Below, one piece after another: positions 16,939 through 24,835 of a DNA stretch of 34,819 bases. This stretch comes from SAR116 cluster bacterium AG-313-A07. GTDB lineage: Bacteria > Pseudomonadota > Alphaproteobacteria > Thalassobaculales > Thalassobaculaceae. The translations under genes and the position numbers were made by a program. Location of the stretch: positions 1-34,819 of the forward strand of contig QBVV01000021.1 of assembly GCA_003284265.1 (NCBI GenBank). The letters are read 5' to 3'. The notes under the pieces were generated by a model. It did not search any database. It saw nothing but the letters and a program-made list of their open reading frames with translations, and was not told where the DNA came from. The stretch's first letter is position 1. Each line of letters begins with the position of its first letter.

Positions 16939-17889
16939 ATGCAACGAAAGCGGCATATGAAAATCATAATCGATACCGATCCTGGCCAGGATGATGCTGC
17001 TGCTATAATGCTCGCATTAGGCAGCCCGGAACTTGAGATACTTGGGTTAACAATAGTGGCGGGCAATGTACCACTTGATCTTACAACACGAAATGCACTC
17101 ATGATTTGTGAATTGAGTGGTCGCCTAGACGTAAAAGTGTTTGCAGGAGCAGAAGGTCCATTGATTGGGCCCCAAGTGACCGCGGAACATGCGCACGGTA
17201 AAAGTGGATTAGACGGCCCCGACATATTCAAGCCTTCAATAGCTTTGCAAACCCAATATGCTCCAGATTTTCTAGTGGAAACGATATTAAAAGAGGATAA
17301 AAAAACCGTAACATTATGCCCAATTGGACCACTTACAAATATAGCGTTGGCATTGAAATCAGAACCAGAGATTGCTTCTCGTATCGAAAAAATTGTATTG
17401 ATGGGGGGAGGGTATTTTGCGCAAGGCAATATTACTCCATCTGCAGAATTCAATATATTTGCTGATCCTGAGGCTGCAAAAATCGTATATAATTGCGGTG
17501 CTCCCATAATTATGATGCCACTCGATGTAACTCATCAAATCCTTACCACCAAAGCGCGGGTTGAAAAAATTCAGGCCGTAGGAAATACCGCCTCATTAGC
17601 CTTGGCAAAGATGTTAGGTTTTTATAGCCGTTATAATTCAAAAAAATACGGAAATGACGGCGCTCCACTTCATGATCCAACAACAATAGCGTGGCTGTTA
17701 AAACCTGAATTATTCAACGGAAGACATTGTAATGTTGAAATAGAGACAGAGTCAGAAATAACACGAGGAGCTACTGTGATAGACTGGTGGGAGGTCACTG
17801 ACCGTCCTAAAAATGCCTATGTAGTAAACGAGGTGAATTCTGATGAATTTTTTGACCTTTTAACGGATCGACTAGGAAACCTCAATTAA
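16939..17889 (+). CDS. Inosine-uridine-preferring nucleoside hydrolase family
   Basis: N-ribohydrolase of 316 residues that cleaves the glycosidic bond of nucleosides to base and ribose. The calcium-binding motif DTDPGQDDA (12-20) gives Asp14, Asp18 and Asp19. The middle block CPIGPLTNIALAL (127-139) and the VLMGGGYFAQGNITPSAEFNIF region are typical, and His245-Asp246 in PLHDP supply the catalytic His and the fourth calcium ligand. The start may be Met7 (base 16957) instead, because residues 1-6 are basic and unlike the family; neither start has a clear ribosome-binding site. It is divergent from the HAD gene. With the amidase it fits scavenging of dissolved nitrogen compounds, an inference from neighbourhood only. 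Confidence 0.92.
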   Translation: MQRKRHMKIIIDTDPGQDDAAAIMLALGSPELEILGLTIVAGNVPLDLTTRNALMICELSGRLDVKVFAGAEGPLIGPQVTAEHAHGKSGLDGPDIFKPSIALQTQYAPDFLVETILKEDKKTVTLCPIGPLTNIALALKSEPEIASRIEKIVLMGGGYFAQGNITPSAEFNIFADPEAAKIVYNCGAPIIMMPLDVTHQILTTKARVEKIQAVGNTASLALAKMLGFYSRYNSKKYGNDGAPLHDPTTIAWLLKPELFNGRHCNVEIETESEITRGATVIDWWEVTDRPKNAYVVNEVNSDEFFDLLTDRLGNLN

Positions 17890-18028
17890 CTAATTAGCTT
17901 CAGCGAGGCCTGAAAATAAAAAAGAGCTCACCACATTTCAAAGTGAGTGGTTTAACTGGTTCAGTTATGGAATGACTGAAAATCTGCACTATATAAAGCA
18001 CATGACATAGCAATCAGAGGAAGATTTC

Positions 18029-18451
18029 ATGAACGACAAGTGGTTATATCAGGTGCGCATCAGAGTAAATAGTGATGTATCAAACAACCTTCGCACTAAT
18101 AAACCAAACGAAACGGCTGAACAGATAGTAGCAATAGCAAAAAGACATGGCACACGTCCTGTTTGTACCTATGACGCTTTTTGCGATTACTGCTCTGAAG
18201 CTGAGGCTAATGGCATTGAAAAATATTCACTTTATGACTGGACAAAACAGACGATAGAAAACCAGGAGAAAAAGGAAAAGCATATAAAGTCGTTCGCATT
18301 TTATAAAGATAATGACCAAATATACGAAAAAACGCTAGCCGTTGCTCTCCATGGGGACCTTCTACCATTGAAAAAAAATGGCGCGATTGAAGAACTGGCA
18401 CTCATCGATAGTAATCCTAAAAACAATCCTCAACCACCATCAAAAAAGTGA
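18029..18451 (+). CDS. Hypothetical protein, 140 residues
   Basis: I do not recognise this protein. It is soluble, with no signal peptide or membrane segment, and is rich in Lys, Glu and Asn. A small CDYC pair lies near residues 52-55 inside TYDAFCDYC. The C-terminal tail (about 128-140) is Pro/Lys-rich and probably disordered. It looks real: GAGGAAG lies seven bases before the ATG, the frame is uninterrupted, and the gene fills the space between the nucleoside hydrolase and the convergent flavoprotein gene, with 139 bases before it and 45 after. Context gives no function. Confidence 0.7.
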   Translation: MNDKWLYQVRIRVNSDVSNNLRTNKPNETAEQIVAIAKRHGTRPVCTYDAFCDYCSEAEANGIEKYSLYDWTKQTIENQEKKEKHIKSFAFYKDNDQIYEKTLAVALHGDLLPLKKNGAIEELALIDSNPKNNPQPPSKK

Positions 18452-18496
18452 CCGTTTTTATAACTATGTACTTACAACGGGAGACCGACATTGTGT

Positions 18497-20413
18497 CTAC
18501 TCGTTCGGAAGCATAAATCCCGCAAAAAAATCTGACAAATCAGAAGTAGCGTCCAACGGCAGTACATTTGCAATATATTGATCTGGCCGAACAATCACCA
18601 TACAGCCGTGCCCACGGTTAATTTTTCGAAGATCGAAAATATCATGGCCATGAGTATTATCACTGCAAAATATTTTTTCATAATCGCGTAACCCATATAC
18701 TCCTTTATTAGGAAAAAATACTTGCGGCATTTGTTCGAACAAGCACGTATCTTTTTCCTCTTGGAATACCACTCGAGTATCTATAACTGAGTCTATATCC
18801 ACATTGGGTTGGGCCATCCGAACAACAGGAGAAGTAGCGGAAGCACTTAAAAATTCGCCTAATGCAATTGTCTTTTGTATTTCTCTGCCAGAAAATACAA
18901 AAATTCTCCATCTGAAGTCGGCTTTGATTATATGTCCCAATTGGATCCGTTTCGTATCTGCTATTCTTATTACAGGCGCTGAATGAAATCGCGTCCCTAT
19001 GAGATAACCTTCCGTTAACTTCTGGTGTTTTGGTACGGCCGAGATCATTGATGGGGTATACTGAATTTCGACACCCGCGGTATATCGTGCGTGCTTGACA
19101 AAATAGGATTGCAATTTCTCTGGATTACCCGCTTTAACCGTGGGCAAGCCATTATTATTGGTCGATTTTTTTGTGTTGAAAAGTTGAGAAAACTCGCGGT
19201 CAAAATCTATCAATTCTTTAGCAACCGCCTGTCTTTCAGTTGAATAGGTCTGAAGTAAATGCGGAGCGGCTTGTCCTCGCAGTACTGTTATAAGTTTCCA
19301 CCCAAGATTGAAGCTGTCACTCATAGAAACATTCATACCCTGGCCAGCTTTCGGACTATGCGTATGACACGCATCACCCACAATAAAGACATGAGGAAAT
19401 TTTTTACCCAAATCCTCCTCATCAACATCGTCAAACCTTTGGCACAAACGCTGCCCAATATTATAAACTGACCACCAGCCTATCTCTCGTACATCAAGAG
19501 TATATGGATTTAAAATACGCTTTGCTGCTTCAATCAAATCATCTACTTCAATTTTTTTGCTTTGATTACTTGAAGCAAATTGGAGGGTGTCTAATTCGAT
19601 GTAAAACCGTACCATGTAACCCCCCTCACGCGGGATAATCAGCAGGTTCCCATCACCGGTCGATCGAATAATAGACTTGAGACGTATGTCAGGAAAATTT
19701 GTAACAGCCAGAATATCCATTACCCCCCACGCTTTATTATGAGAGTCGCCATCTAATTTTCTGTTGATTTTCTTCCGGACAGTGCTGTGAGCTCCATCAC
19801 ATCCTACAACATATCGGCAACGCATAGTCTGAATAATATCTTCATTATTAGACACAGCTTTTTGCAATTTTACAGTGACTGGATACTTATCACTCCCAAG
19901 ATCATTCACTTTTAATTCTTTGAGTGCGACATCATAAAACGGTGCCATTTGTGTCGTAGAATGTTCCATTATTTCTAGAAAAAAGTCGTGTATTCTAGCC
20001 TGACTTAAAATGACATGGGGAAACTCCGACAAACCAATCTCGGTATCTATTACTTTTTGATTTCTCTTAATCTCTTTTGAGTTGATGTCATCCGGGGACC
20101 AAAAAGCAACCTCATTAACCCAATAAGCCTCCCGCATTACTTTTTCTGCAAAACCAAATGCGTTGAACATTTCCATTGTTCTGCAAGCTATACCGTCAGC
20201 CCGTCCCATGGATAGTCGTTCATGGGACACTTCGATAATACAAGTTTTTATATCGGAGCAACTAGCGAGCTGGGCAGCTAAAGTTAATCCTGCCGGCCCT
20301 GCCCCCACAATTAAAACATCTACCTCGGATGGAAGCTCCTCCGTAACACTACATCTGTTAGTGAGATCCTTTTGTGGCTCTACAGATTCGAAACCATTTA
20401 GATGAAACTGCAT
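18497..20413 (-). CDS. FAD-dependent aromatic hydroxylase, phenol 2-monooxygenase-like
   Basis: Class A flavoprotein monooxygenase of 638 residues, the length of phenol hydroxylase and 3-hydroxybenzoate 4-hydroxylase and much longer than PobA. FAD binds at GAGPAG (37-42), CDGAHS (205-210) and GDACHTHSPKAGQG (346-359). RADGI with Asp73, and PRE with Arg262 followed by Tyr271, occupy places where phenol hydroxylase has its substrate residues; this mapping is from memory. Residues from about 440 on form the extra thioredoxin-like C-terminal domain of this subfamily. It would hydroxylate a phenolic ring using NAD(P)H and oxygen. It is third in a run behind a Baeyer-Villiger monooxygenase (80 bases apart) and a racemase-like gene. 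The start lacks a clear ribosome-binding site. Confidence 0.9.
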   Translation of the reverse strand: MQFHLNGFESVEPQKDLTNRCSVTEELPSEVDVLIVGAGPAGLTLAAQLASCSDIKTCIIEVSHERLSMGRADGIACRTMEMFNAFGFAEKVMREAYWVNEVAFWSPDDINSKEIKRNQKVIDTEIGLSEFPHVILSQARIHDFFLEIMEHSTTQMAPFYDVALKELKVNDLGSDKYPVTVKLQKAVSNNEDIIQTMRCRYVVGCDGAHSTVRKKINRKLDGDSHNKAWGVMDILAVTNFPDIRLKSIIRSTGDGNLLIIPREGGYMVRFYIELDTLQFASSNQSKKIEVDDLIEAAKRILNPYTLDVREIGWWSVYNIGQRLCQRFDDVDEEDLGKKFPHVFIVGDACHTHSPKAGQGMNVSMSDSFNLGWKLITVLRGQAAPHLLQTYSTERQAVAKELIDFDREFSQLFNTKKSTNNNGLPTVKAGNPEKLQSYFVKHARYTAGVEIQYTPSMISAVPKHQKLTEGYLIGTRFHSAPVIRIADTKRIQLGHIIKADFRWRIFVFSGREIQKTIALGEFLSASATSPVVRMAQPNVDIDSVIDTRVVFQEEKDTCLFEQMPQVFFPNKGVYGLRDYEKIFCSDNTHGHDIFDLRKINRGHGCMVIVRPDQYIANVLPLDATSDLSDFFAGFMLPNE

Positions 20414-20493
20414 TAAACGTAACGCTTGCTAAGTTTATTTATCGGGGTGCAATAGAGGCTCACAAATTTAAACATTGAGTAAGCTCCCTAACC

Positions 20494-22131
20494 TCATTCA
20501 GCTGCGACCTGAGTGTTATTGACCTCAAATTTAAATCCATCATAGCCTTTGGCCACTACTTCCTCACATATTCGACGGTACTGCCCAACACCACCTATAT
20601 AAGGCATAAATAATCTTGGTTTTCCAGGCATATTGGCACCCATATACCATGAGTTCGCTCTCGGAAAGAGTGTCTGATTGGCTACGGATTGAACATGTTC
20701 AACCCACCTATTTTCAGATTTGATTTGAGGTTCTATCAGCTTGAGCTCGTGGTTACGCATATAAATAAGACTATCTAGGACAAAATCGACATGTTGCTCG
20801 ATAGACATGATCATATTACTTTTTACCGATGGACTTCCTGGTCCCGTTATCATGAATAAATTTGGAAACGCCTCTGTCATCAACCCCAGATAAGTGCGCG
20901 GTCCACCAGACCACTTCTCTTTTAAACGTTTTTTATCTCGCCCATTAATTTCAACATTAAAGATTGACCCTGTCATAGCATCAAAGCCAGTAGCAAAGAT
21001 GATGGCGTCAAAACAGTAGGTTGTTCCGGCCGCTAAAAGCCCCGTCGAGGTTATTTTCTCTATTGGCATCTCATTGATATCTACAAGTTCAACATTTTCT
21101 CTGTTAAACGTCTCAAAATAGCCGCTATCTATACAAATACGCTTTGTTCCAATCGGATAAGTTTTAGGCGAGAGTTTCTCAGCAATCACTGGGTCCTTAA
21201 CGATCTCTCTGATCTTTTCGCGAACAAACTCGGATGCAGTGTCGTTTGATTCTATGTTCGTTAATAAATCATTGAAAGCACCGAGATACCCTGCACCACC
21301 GATTTCCCAGCGCTTTTGATAAGTGAGTTGTCGTTCTTCTTCATTAGCCGAAAGTGCTGACTTATCATTAAGATCTTTTAAACTTCCATGCGGTGTGTAT
21401 CGCATTTCTTCCCTACGCGATGCATAGTCAGATTTCCATAATTTTTCATAGTCGGCTGTCATAGGTTCGTTTTGGGATGGAATTGAATAATTTGGAGTTC
21501 TTTGGAAAACTGTTAGGTGGCGTGCTTGTTCAGCTAACACTGGTATCGACTGAATACCAGAAGAGCCAACCCCTACCACCGCTATTCGTTTAGACGAGAA
21601 ATCAATCTCCTTATGTGGCCAATTTCCAGTGTGATAGACTTCCCCTTTAAAGCCTTCTAATCCCGGTATGTTGGGGATCTGTGCGGTAGATATGCAGCCG
21701 GTTGCCATTATAAAGTATTGGGTCGCAATCTTTTCCCCTTTGTCGGTCTCTATTTGCCAAGATCGCGATTTTTCATTAAAACTTGCTTTTTTAACCTCGA
21801 CGTTAAACTCAATATCTTTTCTTAGATCATATCGATCAGCAACATGATTGGCATAGGCTAGTATATCTGGCTGAGCAGAAAACTTCTCTGGCCAGTGCCA
21901 TTCCTGCTGAAGTTCTTCATCAAAAGAGTATGAATACTGCATGCTTTCAACATCACAGCGAGCGCCCGGGTACCTGTTCCAGTACCACGTTCCGCCAACA
22001 TCACCGCCGCGCTCAAATACCCGACTTGTGAAACCGTGTTGACGCAGTTTATAGAGCAAATAGAGACCTGAAAACCCAGCTCCTACGACGACAGCGTCAA
22101 CCTCTCCAGTTTTTTTCTTAGTAAACGGCAC
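20494..22131 (-). CDS. Baeyer-Villiger monooxygenase, cyclohexanone monooxygenase-like
   Basis: Flavoprotein of 545 residues, the length of cyclohexanone monooxygenase, converting ketones to esters or lactones with NADPH and oxygen. The first Rossmann motif is GAGFSG (17-22). The family fingerprint FKGEVYHTGNWP (161-172) matches FxGxxxHTxxWP fully. The second Rossmann motif is GVGSSG (187-192). Arg331 in PIGTKR is the expected catalytic Arg that stabilises the peroxyflavin, and Asp60 in PGARCDVES is its partner. The start is a GTG with AGGAA eight bases upstream. It sits 54 bases after the Asp/Glu racemase-like gene and 80 before the phenol-hydroxylase-like gene, suggesting sequential oxidation of one ring compound. 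The ketone is unknown. Confidence 0.95.
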   Translation of the reverse strand: MPFTKKKTGEVDAVVVGAGFSGLYLLYKLRQHGFTSRVFERGGDVGGTWYWNRYPGARCDVESMQYSYSFDEELQQEWHWPEKFSAQPDILAYANHVADRYDLRKDIEFNVEVKKASFNEKSRSWQIETDKGEKIATQYFIMATGCISTAQIPNIPGLEGFKGEVYHTGNWPHKEIDFSSKRIAVVGVGSSGIQSIPVLAEQARHLTVFQRTPNYSIPSQNEPMTADYEKLWKSDYASRREEMRYTPHGSLKDLNDKSALSANEEERQLTYQKRWEIGGAGYLGAFNDLLTNIESNDTASEFVREKIREIVKDPVIAEKLSPKTYPIGTKRICIDSGYFETFNRENVELVDINEMPIEKITSTGLLAAGTTYCFDAIIFATGFDAMTGSIFNVEINGRDKKRLKEKWSGGPRTYLGLMTEAFPNLFMITGPGSPSVKSNMIMSIEQHVDFVLDSLIYMRNHELKLIEPQIKSENRWVEHVQSVANQTLFPRANSWYMGANMPGKPRLFMPYIGGVGQYRRICEEVVAKGYDGFKFEVNNTQVAAE

Positions 22132-22185
22132 AATATCTATTCCTAAATTAAGATTTGGTTTTTATCTCTGTTCACGCAGGGCATA

Positions 22186-22923
22186 TCATAATTGATAACG
22201 CCTTGGGCGCAACCCCGCATGAAACCAAGTCAAGTAGCTTACAACATCAAATACCGGTAACCCAAATTTAAGATTAATATCCTTACTAAATGGCCCCATG
22301 TTCGTGCACTCCAAAACAATTGCTTTCACATCAGGATAGTCGGTTAATAATTCCTTTGCCGCGTCCAAGAGGTCTTCTCGCGCAAGCTCAAAATTCATAT
22401 ACTCACCATCATCCAATACACTTGTTGTAAAAGCCTTCCCTCCTTCCGTGCCAACTATTGGCGTGTCTAGGGGAACTCCAACCGCTTCAAGATGCATTGG
22501 CGTTACACTCTCTTTTGAAATGGTTATTACACCAACCTTACCACCAGGAGGTAGCGTACTTTGAACCCAGGGAATTTGCATGAGCGATGAGCTCGCTACA
22601 GGGACACCAGCGGCTTCGCTGATATCGTCCTGAAATAAAGATAAAAAACCACACGTTGTTCCTATTCCATCTGCCCCCATAGAAACTACTTCTTGCGCAG
22701 CTTTTTTAAAATCTTCCTTTAACCCTAAAGCGCCTTTTCTAACTACTTTATCTGACGTTGCCCCCTCGACTACTTTATAGATCACAGGGAATGGCCAAGT
22801 TTCCGCATTTCCAATATCGCCATGAATTCGCGGAAACTTTGTGTCCAAGGTCAATATTCCCAAAGATGCCCCATAAACCGTTTTTCCTGCTCTTGGCGCC
22901 GATTCATTCATCTTAGTTACCAT
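22186..22923 (-). CDS. Aspartate/glutamate racemase-family protein
   Basis: Protein of 245 residues in the Asp/Glu/hydantoin-racemase superfamily, which includes maleate isomerase and arylmalonate decarboxylase. The paired thiols are present: Cys91 in GTTCGFL and Cys206 in LECTNMGP. The superfamily uses two Cys for racemisation or isomerisation and one for decarboxylation, so two Cys favour racemase or isomerase chemistry. It is the first gene of the run with a Baeyer-Villiger monooxygenase and an aromatic hydroxylase, so an organic acid such as a maleyl or hydroxy-acid derivative is more likely than an amino acid. AGAGG lies about 13 bases upstream of the chosen ATG; a second ATG at 22911 is possible. 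Confidence 0.85.
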   Translation of the reverse strand: MVTKMNESAPRAGKTVYGASLGILTLDTKFPRIHGDIGNAETWPFPVIYKVVEGATSDKVVRKGALGLKEDFKKAAQEVVSMGADGIGTTCGFLSLFQDDISEAAGVPVASSSLMQIPWVQSTLPPGGKVGVITISKESVTPMHLEAVGVPLDTPIVGTEGGKAFTTSVLDDGEYMNFELAREDLLDAAKELLTDYPDVKAIVLECTNMGPFSKDINLKFGLPVFDVVSYLTWFHAGLRPRRYQL

Positions 22924-23029
22924 CTAAGCCAATCCTCTTTCGTAAACATTATATTTTTAAAAATTTAATTCTTAAAGATACTAAAATGAAATATATAATT
23001 TAGAGAACTTAAATTTATTGAAATCTAAC

Positions 23030-23683
23030 ATGTTAAAAATTGAAAGAGCTAATTTCATAATGCGGCGATTGGGAGAACTCTACCCAGCGACCCCTGTTCC
23101 ATTGGATCATAGAAGTTTGTACGAGTTACTGGTCGCTGTTTTGCTTAGTGCACAATGTACAGACAAAAGAGTTAATCTTGTAACGCCAATATTGTTTGCC
23201 GAGGCAAATACTCCATTTGAAATGCAGCATATGAAGCTCGATAGGATCTATGAAATCATTCGCCCATGCGGGTTAGCTCCTAAAAAATCATCTGCGATCT
23301 TAGAGTTATCTAAAATACTGGTAGAACGGTATGATGGCATAGTGCCAGAAAATATGAAAAAATTAGAAGAATTGCCCGGCGTAGGGCACAAAACGGCCAG
23401 CGTCGTCATGTCACAAGGCTTCGGTCATCCCGCCTTTCCGGTAGACACACATATTCATCGCTTAGCGCAACGCTGGGGATTAACAAAAGGGAAAAATGTT
23501 GTTCAAACCGAGCGCGATCTCAAAGGCATATTTCCTAAATCTGCATGGAATAAACTACATTTACAAATAATTTTCTATGGAAGGGAATTTTGTACAGCAC
23601 ATGGATGTGATGGTCGTGTCTGCGAAATTTGTACTACATGTTATCCCAACAGAAAGAAACCTGTTCAAACAAAAAAGCCATAA
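23030..23683 (+). CDS. nth: Endonuclease III (DNA glycosylase/AP lyase)
   Basis: Base-excision repair enzyme that removes oxidised pyrimidines and nicks the abasic site. Counted from the longer TTG-initiated frame at 23018, the helix-hairpin-helix is LPGVGHKTA with catalytic Lys125, and the catalytic Asp143 lies in PVDTHIHR. The C-terminal cluster region has Cys192, Cys197, Cys202, Cys205 and Cys208, so the classical C-x6-C-x2-C-x5-C spacing of E. coli is not kept; a C-x9-C-x2-C-x2-C arrangement could still hold a [4Fe-4S] centre. I chose the ATG at 23030 over the TTG at 23018; neither has a good ribosome-binding site. It is the only housekeeping gene in the window and stands alone between the minus-strand monooxygenase run and the enoyl-CoA hydratase-like gene. 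Confidence 0.95.
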   Translation: MLKIERANFIMRRLGELYPATPVPLDHRSLYELLVAVLLSAQCTDKRVNLVTPILFAEANTPFEMQHMKLDRIYEIIRPCGLAPKKSSAILELSKILVERYDGIVPENMKKLEELPGVGHKTASVVMSQGFGHPAFPVDTHIHRLAQRWGLTKGKNVVQTERDLKGIFPKSAWNKLHLQIIFYGREFCTAHGCDGRVCEICTTCYPNRKKPVQTKKP

Positions 23684-23685
23684 GT

Positions 23686-23711
23686 CTGTTGCTCAAGTAA
23701 ACAGTATTTTT
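23686..23711 (+). terminator. Weak hairpin with T-run after nth
   Basis: CTGTT (23686-23690) pairs with AACAG (23700-23704) around a nine-base loop and is followed directly by TATTTTT. The stem has only five pairs, two of them G-C, so it is a weak intrinsic terminator candidate placed three bases after the nth stop and 20 bases before the stop of the convergent gene. Confidence 0.3.
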
Positions 23712-23730
23712 GATTTACTATAGGATGATA

Positions 23731-24513
23731 TTAATCATTGTGATTATCAAAACTTCCCCCACGACCACGTCCTGACGCAAAGCGTTCGGCACCTGCAAAT
23801 GCCTCCCGTTCCAAAATCGAATGGGCAGCTTTCCCCTCAATCTGCAGTGCCTCTTCCATCGAAAAGGCCCATTGATTTATGGTTGAATGCCGATCTGCCT
23901 TCATACATTCCTGAGGGAATGCCGCAATTTCACGAGCCAAACGCTCTGCTTCTAAACGTGATGTTCCCGCCTTCACGACCCGATTGGCCAATCCAATTGC
24001 GAGTGCTTCATCAGCATTTACCGGCCTCCCAGTTAAAATCATATCCATTGCCCGGCCATGACCTATCAGACGAGGTAGACGAACCGTACCACCATCAATT
24101 AATGGCACCCCCCATCGCCGACAATAAACACCAAAAACCGCATTATCTTCAGCCACACGGAGATCACACCACAACGCAAGTTCAAGTCCACCTGCGACAG
24201 CATAGCCGCTTACAGCAGCGATAACTGGTTTACTAATCGGAGTTCGTGTTGGCCCCATGGGCCCAGGCCCTTTGCCTTCAGGGTCTATTATTTTCCGTCG
24301 ACTAGGATCACTCATAGCTTTCAGATCCGCACCAGAGCAAAAATGTCCGCCTTTACCCCAAAGCACCGCTACTCGCGCGTTTGCATCACTATCAAATTCA
24401 TCGAAGGCGCTTTGCAGTAACTCCCTCGTTGGTTGGTCCACGGCATTACGGACTTCAGGGCGATGCAATACGATCGTCCAAATATCATCATTTTTCTCTA
24501 TTCCTACAGCCAT
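23731..24513 (-). CDS. Enoyl-CoA hydratase/isomerase (crotonase) family
   Basis: Crotonase-fold acyl-CoA enzyme of 260 residues, the normal length. The oxyanion-hole segments are FCSGADLK (58-65) and VAGGLELAL (106-114). Glu111 matches the first catalytic Glu of enoyl-CoA hydratase. The second Glu is absent: in the aligned block GVYCRRWGVPLIDGG the position is Cys131, so plain hydration is doubtful and an isomerase, hydrolase or other crotonase reaction is possible. Such R-R-W-G-V-P variants are common in bacterial paralogues. The C-terminal tail is Gly/Arg-rich. GAGGAG five bases upstream makes the start certain. It is divergent from an acyl-CoA dehydrogenase gene, which suits joint control and a shared CoA-ester pathway. 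Confidence 0.9.
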   Translation of the reverse strand: MAVGIEKNDDIWTIVLHRPEVRNAVDQPTRELLQSAFDEFDSDANARVAVLWGKGGHFCSGADLKAMSDPSRRKIIDPEGKGPGPMGPTRTPISKPVIAAVSGYAVAGGLELALWCDLRVAEDNAVFGVYCRRWGVPLIDGGTVRLPRLIGHGRAMDMILTGRPVNADEALAIGLANRVVKAGTSRLEAERLAREIAAFPQECMKADRHSTINQWAFSMEEALQIEGKAAHSILEREAFAGAERFASGRGRGGSFDNHND

Positions 24514-24835
24514 TATTTCTCCTCTTTCAAAAAGATTCGTTGTAAAGCCTTAACCAAGCCTTTTTAAATACAATCAAGCAGTTGTCAGTTTTAAATATTT
24601 CAACCAACTATGCTCTACAATAAAACCGCAGTTCAAGATGGAATAAGTCTACCGGTAGTGATTATCCAATAGTTTTTCTAGAAAATTGATCTGAGTTTAG
24701 TATTATCAAACTAAGTTATTTCTAAGTCGATTGAGTACCCCTAAAATTTGGTGGAAAAGCGTCTATATAATATAACAGTCTCATAACCTTACTCATATTC
24801 AGTGATCTCAAAGAAGCGCAAGAGGTTTTTCTACC
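24514..24835. other. Divergent control region, crotonase and acyl-CoA dehydrogenase genes
   Basis: About 320 bases without a gene. It contains a perfect ten-base palindrome (24649-24658) and a perfect TATAAT (24766-24771) about 70 bases before the acyl-CoA dehydrogenase start, though no matching -35 box lies at 16-18 bases. AAGAGG near 24820 is the likely ribosome-binding site of the dehydrogenase gene. I see no small open frame with a ribosome-binding site. Confidence 0.5.
24649..24658. promoter_or_regulatory. Palindrome CTACCGGTAG, possible operator
   Basis: A perfect ten-base palindrome midway in the gap between two divergent CoA-ester genes, where a repressor such as a TetR- or GntR-type fatty-acid regulator would be expected. 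It matches no operator I know, and one short palindrome in 320 bases can occur by chance. Confidence 0.25.

Noticed and set aside
16932..17507. Minus-strand 191-codon open frame
   Set aside because: It is fully opposite the nucleoside hydrolase gene, whose motifs are intact; the Ser/Asn/Pro-rich product is typical of an antisense shadow.
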